Origin: Chamaelirium japonicum
Lineage: Eukaryota; Streptophyta; Magnoliopsida; Liliales; Melanthiaceae
Assembly: GCA_947650365.1 (NCBI GenBank)
Contig: OX393549.1
Location: 11,972,073-12,036,072 of the forward strand
DNA length: 64,000 nucleotides
Direction: 5' to 3'
Both the position numbers and the translations under genes were made by a program. Shown here in pieces: positions 57,598 through 64,000 of the stretch (positions are counted from its first letter, which is position 1; the number at the start of each line of letters is the position of its first letter). The notes under the pieces are model-generated. The model saw only the letters and a list, made by a program, of their open reading frames with translations. It was not told the DNA's origin and searched no databases.

Positions 57598-60500
57598 CTG
57601 AAACAGATGTTAAAAGAATCACTAAACAGCTTGATAAGACCCAACCAAACACTTTATGGATATAATTAATTCCAATATATCTATGCTGAGGAAAATTTCC
57701 CAAAAGAGTCTCCATCTCTAGATTAAAATGGAATGCATTTCCCAAACTTGTTTCCAGAAGAATCATTAGACAAGTAAAAATTCTAAACTGCACAAAGCAA
57801 AGAAAGTAGAAGGATTAAATGAAGAAAAGAAATGGTCTATAGTTCAGTTGAAGATGCATACTCCTTACACCAAAGGAACTATAAATGCTAATTAGAATGT
57901 TCTCATATGTAATGTAAGCTTATTGAGTTTCCCCAAGGCCCCCAAGTTCACAGCCTATTAGCTTCAATATATAAGATGCAAGGATTGTTCACCATAAGAT
58001 AGCCCAGCTGATCAAGTTGGTAACAAATATGGTCCACGTTTCACAGCGAATTCTAGCCCTATTGCCAAAATTATACTAGCATGTGAATCTATTAATCCTT
58101 TGTTCTATCTGAATCATAGTTTTCAGGAAAGGTGTTTCCCATGTAATTAAGGATCTATTTAATCATAACTAAAACCCCATTCTACATCGAGCGTTTGCTT
58201 CAATGAGTCAGCAAGTCCGCTGGCTTCGTTATACATGTTTCAATGTAAATCGCTTGGCTGAATGTGTTAGCATAGGTTGGTGGGATCAGGTTGGGACTCC
58301 TCAGCTATGATCATGGATCAGGCCGGTACAAGTTAAGCCTGTTATGTCAGGAGTAGTCGGGTTCACTCGGACGAGCAGACTAGACCAGGTCAGTCAGGCC
58401 TAATAAGATAATAGGGGTTCATCTATGTTGGAAATGAATACGGATTATTGTTTGCCGCATTCTCTCCCAAGCTGAACTTTTGGTTTTAAAGTGGGAACAC
58501 TTTTTGAAGTTTAGAAATCTGACATCCAGAGTTTCCACCAGAACAAATGGACATAATTACAAAGTTTGGTGAAGTAATGTTCGAGCCTCCACATCCACTG
58601 AAACAAAGTGGCTCAAAGTGTTACATGGAAAACCCATCCAGTATCATGATCCTCAAAGAAAATGCTACACGAAGGGAAACCTAAAACAACTGGATGTAAA
58701 CACCAGTGAAATTTCACGAAGATATAAAGACAAAGGAACCTGCTAATCAGTTCACAGTGGTTTCCCACAGGTTCCTCATGAATTTTCCCATCTGTTTCCT
58801 ATCTGTTCTAAAATGCTATTTCCTTTTTTTTTTCGCTACCATTTTGTGCATCAGTTCCGATCCCTTTCACTATCTTTTTCTGCATCTGTTTCCCCCAATG
58901 GCAACTGCCACTACATTTTAGACTGCAACGCCCTCCTCCTCCCAGTTCCAAAAAGTAAGTCAGATTGTGCTCACCCCATCAGAAAAAATATAAATATAAT
59001 AGTCCATTGACAGTACTGATGACTTTCAAACCAATGACGATTTCAATAGGGAGAAACTTGACAACACAGTTTTGCAAACTTGGAGTTAATGCTGCCACCA
59101 AGTCCCATTTAAACTAGTTCTTAATACACCACCCTCACTCCATTATGCATTGTTACAAATGTCAACCTACTACAGAAGTGTCTAGGCAAAAATGAGGGGA
59201 CTTGATTAATAGTTACATCAATAAATGAAGTAATTAATAAACATTGGACAGTTTCTTGAGGAAGATGAGCCGGAGCAAGAAAAGATACTAAAAAAGGAAC
59301 GTCTTCCATTCAAAGCAGCAAAATAAAATGTTACACCACAAAAATTAACAGATCAATTTGCTCTAACATAAGCATTCCTCCCCTTTAACACAGTAGATTG
59401 GATTGATTAAATGAGAATTAGACCAACATAAAACAAGTTCTAGATGAGATCTGATTCCACAGCTTCCCAATTAACTGGCATGTCCTCCGTTTGATTTCAC
59501 GACCACTCCAAGAATTAGCATTAGACAATCTCTTCAAATATCACAGTACATACAATGTACTCATCTATGATAAACCAAGTAAAGAAGGGCCTTGTTTTCC
59601 ACCAATGGCCATGGGTCCTTATCATTACTACTCAATCATCTCTTTTTTTCCCACTTTCTTAGCATTAGATGTATACTTCATATCAGTTTTGTCTAGATAA
59701 TCAAAAGGTGATGTCCCCCTTGAAAATAAGTTGGAACATTAGCTTCCTCTTGACCTTTGCCACATAAAGACCGTTCATCGCATAAATTCTCCAAATCAAA
59801 GCTTATTGGAGCTTGCCCAGTTGCCCCCATTAGTCAAATGATCAAACACCAATATTGAAAACATGCAAATAGTATGCTTATTGTTCAACAGAACAAAATC
59901 ATTACCACCAGTTCGGGAGAAATTAGCATCCAAGAGAAATTAGTATCAGGGGTTAATAACATGATGTTTAATCATTCAAAACGTACACTAAAATCAACTA
60001 CGAAAGTCTAAAAACCAAAAAGAAAAGAAAAAAAAAAGCATCAAGTGCCACCATACTAAGGATTCATGTGTGATAGGCCCTATATCAAAGAGTGATTGGA
60101 TACAAATTCAAAGATTTATTAGGTAGGCACAACTGATTCAGAGATAGGGTACTAAAGAAAAGACGCATAATTAGATTCTACAAGATATAGTGCGATGGGT
60201 AATTAAATAAAGATAAGACATAAAGATAAAAGGAATAGAGACAGAGGGATTGAAAAACTAAACAATATTTGGCTGCACCACCTAAGGCAGCAGCCTCTTG
60301 CCCCAAGGTGATGTGGCCAATCCCTATAGGTCAGAAAATTTTATTAAAGAAAAATGAAAACATGATGATTGCATTAATATGCATGCACCCCGATGGGCAA
60401 ATCGCAATCAGTCTTGACGGTGCTCGGCTACCAATGGGTCGGAGTCATCTCAATGTGGACATCCTGACAACGGGTGAATCGCACTTAAACCTGGCAATGG

Positions 60501-60907
60501 CCAAGTCTTATAGGTCAGAAAACGGTGGGGATGGAGGTAGGTGGTGGAGAATGATGGAGGCAGAAGCATTGGAGGGAGGGGGGAGGCAGAGAAAGAGGGA
60601 GGAGATGGTGGAGGAAGACACGGTAAAGATAGATATATGTGTCGGGGCAAAGTGTGATTCACCTCGAGGGGTGCCCGTGCGACTTGATGGTGGCCGAAAT
60701 AGTCAAGGTTGAAATCTATTCAAGGGATACTGGTATCTGATGGGTTCCACAAAAATTTCTCCATAGAAGTATCATCTTCAAAAAAAGACAGTGATGTGCA
60801 CCCATTCAGGTTCATTTTTTTTATTATTTTGGAAATAGTTAGACCCTGTTGGAGTGGAAAATTAAGCCCATGATCCCCCAACACAATTGCAATGCTCTAC
60901 TCAATCA
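57598..60907. other. Presumed upstream PRP39 intron, no exon seen
   Basis: I read the minus strand for HAT-repeat exons and found none. An open plus frame at 60269-60712 is compositionally biased (Glu/Gly/Arg-rich end) and unsupported. Confidence 0.45.
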
Positions 60908-61241
60908 CAGTGTTCTAAAAAGCGGCCCAAGCGGCCGCCTAGGCGGCGCCTAGGCGCTAGGCGGCCCCCCACCGCCTCGCCTAGGCCCTAGGCGCTCCAG
61001 AAAAGCGGCCAAGCTCCCAGGCGGAGCTAGGCGAGGCAAGGTGGCCGCCTAGGCGGGGCTAGGCGGCCGCCTAGGCAGTCTAGGCGGGCTGAGGCTGGCC
61101 AGGCGGACCAGGCAGACTGAGGCTGGCCAGGCGGACCATGTTTACTTTTGTTCTTGTTAATCACTCAATCTTAAATTATGGTTATATACTTGTTCTTTAA
61201 AATAATGGTTTGGGATAATCTTGAACTTATATTAATTTTTA

Positions 61242-61308
<67 letters not shown>

Positions 61309-61440
61309 ATATCAAAATAATAATTAAAAAAATAAAAAAAAGGCAAAACGCCTAGGCGCCTCCTAGGCCCCGCCTAGGTCGCCTAGGCGCTAGGCGGCCC
61401 CCCACCGCCCGACTAGCGCCTAGCGCTTTTTAGAACCTTG
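60908..61440. mobile_element. hAT-like MITE with internal TA microsatellite (copy 3)
   Basis: Exact 8-bp duplication CTCAATCA (60900-60907 and 61441-61448). Ends CAGTGTTCTAAAAAGCGG and, inverted, CAAGGTTCTAAAAAGC. GCCTAGGCGG-rich arms, (TA)n at about 61243-61302. Confidence 0.9.
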
Positions 61441-61948
61441 CTCAATCAGCTAAGACCTCTGACACATTTTTCATTGTTGACGAGGAGGGGTGATCAAAGT
61501 TCTAAAAAGCTCTAGGCAGATCTAATGTGGTAGGGGAGTTTCAAAGGGGCAAGGCAGAATGTGGGTGCCTAGAGACTGAGGCATCCGCAATTCTATAAAA
61601 ATATTATATTTAATATTTATTTGACCACTATTGTTGTCCCCGTCATTCTTCTTTCTGATGCTTACAATAAGCCATGGGAGCCACTGTCATTCTTATGTTG
61701 AAGTGGTCTCAGTGAGCCAGTAGCCACATTAACACCAAATTGATGGGATTTATAGCATACCTTACCCATGAAAAAGAAAAAGTGCTTGGATATATTACCA
61801 GAACTCTTCAATGTCAAATTAGGACTTACCACTATGATGAAACAATATCTATCAAACAAGGAACCCATGTTTTATTACTTGGTGGACATGAGTGTTTGCG
61901 TTGTAGTTACTCACATGCATGGTTGATATGTATTAATGCCATTGTGGT
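61441..61948. other. No gene; partial MITE end
   Basis: GTTCTAAAAAGCTCTAGGC at about 61500 is a lone fragment of the neighbouring MITE family. Otherwise nothing recognised. Confidence 0.5.
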
Positions 61949-62088
61949 TAGGGGTGCACAGAAAATTGGTGGAACAAGAGAACCGAACCGAACTAAGTTA
62001 ACTAACCGGTCTAGACCGTACAATTTGGTTCGGTTTGATTCTTGTAACATCTGCTCTAAACACACAAGATATTATCCGCTTTGCTAGT

Positions 62089-62180
62089 GCCCGCACGAGA
62101 ACTTCCCAGAAGATCAACCATCCTAGTACTACTCTCGCCCGAGCAAGCTTAACTATGAAGTTCTTATGAAATCCATAGCA
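62089..62180 (-). other. 5S-rRNA-like segment, 3' LTR of Cassandra
   Basis: Minus strand reads GTTAAGCTTGCTCGGGCGAG then AGTAGTACTAGGATGG, nearly the plant 5S internal promoter region, ending GGGAAGTTCTCGTG. Not a functional 5S gene: it is LTR-embedded and changed elsewhere. Confidence 0.85.
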
Positions 62181-62500
62181 GCGCACCATTTTAAACGCAT
62201 CTTCTATGTTTGGGAGGGAAAATTATATAAGTAGCTAAGGATCTCCTTCTCTCCAGACCATGTGGGACTAACTCGGTGGTCTTGGACACCTCACCTCACC
62301 TCATCCATCTTAGCATCACAGCCTCAAAAGTCTTGGTTCTTGACTCTAGGCTATTGGACCTTGGTCGTCACAATCTACCCCCCTTAAGGACGACACATCC
62401 ACTTGTAGGGTTAGACCCCCCCATTGCGAGGAGAACCAGCTTTGATATCATTTTGTAACATCCGCCCCAAAATAAACAAGATATTGCCCGCTTTGCCTGT

Positions 62501-62596
62501 GCTCGCACGAGGACTTCCCAAGGGGGTCACCCATCATATTACAACTCTCGCCCGAGCATGCTTAACTATGGAGATCTTACGAAATCTGTAGCGGCG
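62501..62596 (-). other. 5S-rRNA-like segment, 5' LTR of Cassandra
   Basis: Minus strand reads GTTAAGCATGCTCGGGCGAG, GATGGGTGACC and GGGAAGTCCTCGTG, so both 5S promoter ends are better kept here than in the other LTR. Confidence 0.85.
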
Positions 62597-62752
62597 CATG
62601 GTTTTAAAACACGTCTTCTATGTTTGGAAGGAAAAATTATATAAATAGCTCAAGTCCTCAGGATCTTCGTCTCTTCAAGGTATGTGGGACTAACTCGGTG
62701 GCCTAAGACACCTCACCTTACCTTATCCATCTTGGTATCACAGCCTCAGAAG

Positions 62753-62871
62753 TCTTGGATCTTGGATCTTGGATCTTGGATCTTGGATCTTGGATCTTGG
62801 ATCTTGGATCTTGGATCTTGGATCTTGGATCTTGGATCTTGGATCTTGGATCTTGGATCTTGGATCTTGGA
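62753..62871. repeat. Heptamer array (TCTTGGA) x 17 in one Cassandra LTR
   Basis: Seventeen exact copies of TCTTGGA, followed by TCTCG. The other LTR has only scattered TCTTGG/CTTGG at the matching place, so the expansion accounts for the 101-bp length difference. Period 7 keeps frames open on both strands. Confidence 0.95.
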
Positions 62872-63426
62872 TCTCGATCATTACAATTTTGGTTTACAAA
62901 GTGCAAAACCGTAGGGACTGGTTCGGTTCCCGGTTCAGGCAGCGGGTTATCCGAATCGAACCGAAACCGTTACTGTATATTATGCATAATGCATCCACGA
63001 TCGGGTCTATTGGGTCCAATACAAGTGATGGACTGTATCTGCATAATGCATTCACGGGTCAGGTCATTATGCATTCAAGGATTTGGGCTGTAAACTATAT
63101 TCCCTATTCTTTTTTTTGTCGAGTTTGATTTCATGGGCTTATATGTTACATTAAAGTCATGTACAAGTATTTGAATGCCATTTAGAATCTATTTTCATCA
63201 AGGCAAATTAGTAATCGTGCTTTTGAACTGTGTCTCGGTTTGGCATGTTAAATACCATGAAGTTGTTGCAAAGTATTAATTGCCAATGCCAAGAGAAATC
63301 ATGTGCACACATACTCATCTCTGCAAACATTAGAACCGTTGGAACTAAACCGAATTTACGAGAACCGTTCGGACTGGTCCGATTCATGGTTCATACCGGA
63401 ACCGAACCGAACCGTGTGCACCCCTA

Positions 63427-63854
63427 CTTGCGGTGACACATGTCCAAGTATGGACTTTTATATGTAAAGTTTATTGTCAAAAGCAAACATTTGAAAAGAA
63501 ATTCACTGCAATAGTTGAGCTATGGCCAGGAGTAATGGAATTTTTGGAATTCCCAACAAAACTTGAAAATCTCGCAGTGGACTATTGCCTCAACTAATGA
63601 CAGTGATTATATATGAATGTCGTGGTTACGATTTGAACTTGATATGCTCCAATATAATGACAACTTGCTCCAATGGCATATTAACTAAACATATTGATGT
63701 CATTATTATATGTTTGTGGCAATGTACCAAAACTCGGTCCGACTCGACTCAACTCAGCTGAAAACTCGGACCAGTCACTACTTGGGCTGACTCGGCCCGA
63801 ATCAGGAACTACTCGGGTTATTTACTATTTTGATATTTGAAAACACACACACAG

Positions 63855-63887
<33 letters not shown>

Positions 63888-64000
63888 CCGAGTCGCCTGA
63901 GTCTAGTTTCGAGTTACTCGACTCAGTGGACTTTCGAGTCGAGTCCAAGTTCTGGTATTTTGAATATTGATTTGTTGATCTATTTTAAATTTTCTTTAAC
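63427..64000. other. Right edge; ACTCG-rich repeat element
   Basis: About 63724-63957 has inverted ends TACCAAAACTCGG / TACCAGAACTTGG, ACTCGA-rich arms and a (TA)n core at about 63855-63881, resembling the other hAT-like MITEs. No target duplication found. Confidence 0.45.

Larger units (their letters stand above)
62043..62885 (-). mobile_element. Cassandra-type TRIM retrotransposon, 843 bp
   Basis: LTRs at 62455-62885 (5', minus sense) and 62043-62372 (3') start TGTAATGATC/TGTGACGACC and end GATGTTACA. Directly inside the 5' LTR lies TGATATCAAAGC, matching the tRNA-Met primer site at 10 of 12, then about 80 bp, then the polypurine AAGGGGGGTAGAT before the 3' LTR. Flanks ATTTT and ATTCT suggest a 5-bp duplication with one change. 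Both LTRs contain 5S-rRNA-like sequence in minus sense. Non-coding, as is normal for the family. Confidence 0.87.
61949..63426. mobile_element. hAT-like element hosting a Cassandra TRIM
   Basis: Ends TAGGGGTGCACAGAAAA and, inverted, TAGGGGTGCACACGGTTC; flanks ATTGTGGT and CTTGCGGT (6 of 8). Arms are rich in GAACCGAACC. The host part is about 635 bp once the insert is removed. Confidence 0.7.

Noticed and set aside
60269-60712. 147-aa plus-strand open frame
   Set aside because: Biased Gly/Glu/Arg composition; part of it resembles repeat sequence around 16600-16850 (GTGAATCGCA words). No support for a gene.
62089-62596. Possible 5S rRNA genes
   Set aside because: The matches sit at the same place in two LTRs of a Cassandra element and lack intact 5' and 3' parts of 5S rRNA.
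62684-63128. Overlapping open frames with an ILDLGSW heptapeptide repeat, and the opposite-strand DPRSKIQ repeat
   Set aside because: They are translations of the 7-bp array; a period of 7 without stops opens frames on both strands. No start context or family match.
1-64000. CRISPR arrays, operons, bacterial islands, ribosome binding sites
   Set aside because: Intron-exon genes, GT-AG splice sites and plant retroelements show a eukaryotic nuclear genome; tandem repeats here are minisatellites without spacer structure.
57598-64000. Further upstream PRP39 exons
   Set aside because: No HAT-repeat coding sequence could be read on the minus strand; the remaining exons most likely lie outside the window.

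Overview
This is a stretch of nuclear plant (angiosperm) DNA. It holds three recognisable protein-coding genes, all read on the minus strand, spread out by very long introns and buried in layered transposable elements. All calls come from reading the sequence; no database search was run. The first exon of the middle gene is much more GC-rich than its surroundings and than its later exons. That pattern is more typical of monocots, but it does not settle the clade.

The genes, in coordinate order: (1) A three-exon gene at 9995-18663 encodes a protein of about 504 aa resembling the plant RPM1-interacting protein 13 family. Its 7 kb first intron contains a dead LINE, itself hit by hAT-like insertions. 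(2) A three-exon gene at 22901-39927 encodes a complete 345-aa arabinose-5-phosphate isomerase (SIS domain plus two CBS domains; SETH3/KdsD family). All exon joins were read directly and the frame closes exactly. Its introns of 10.25 kb and 5.7 kb hold an LTR-retrotransposon relic, a Ty3/gypsy gag relic, hAT-like elements and a decayed duplicate of its own first exon. (3) The last three coding exons of the splicing factor PRP39 lie at 44538-57597. Its 5' exons (HAT repeats) were not found and probably lie beyond position 64000. Its final intron (10.9 kb) contains a nearly full-length but dead Ty1/copia element in antisense orientation with 116-bp LTRs.

The rest is mobile-element archaeology. 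1-9.9 kb: LINE, copia and hAT relics, a four-armed foldback MITE inside a TA microsatellite, and minisatellites. 18.7-22.9 kb: two hAT-like elements, one carrying a MULE-type MITE, between genes 1 and 2. 39.9-44.5 kb: promoter side of gene 2, a LINE tail and several MITEs, two of them nested. 57.6-64 kb: no exon seen; hAT-like MITEs and a Cassandra-type TRIM with 5S-rRNA-like LTR sequence, inserted in another hAT-like element, one LTR bearing 17 exact copies of a heptamer.

The three genes have unrelated jobs (a defence-associated family, cell-wall KDO sugar synthesis, pre-mRNA splicing), so nothing suggests a shared pathway or cluster. I found no convincing new multi-gene system. The unusual items are structural: a duplicated first exon inside its own gene, hierarchical palindromes, element families that recur with diagnostic target-site duplications, and a heptamer expansion inside one Cassandra LTR.
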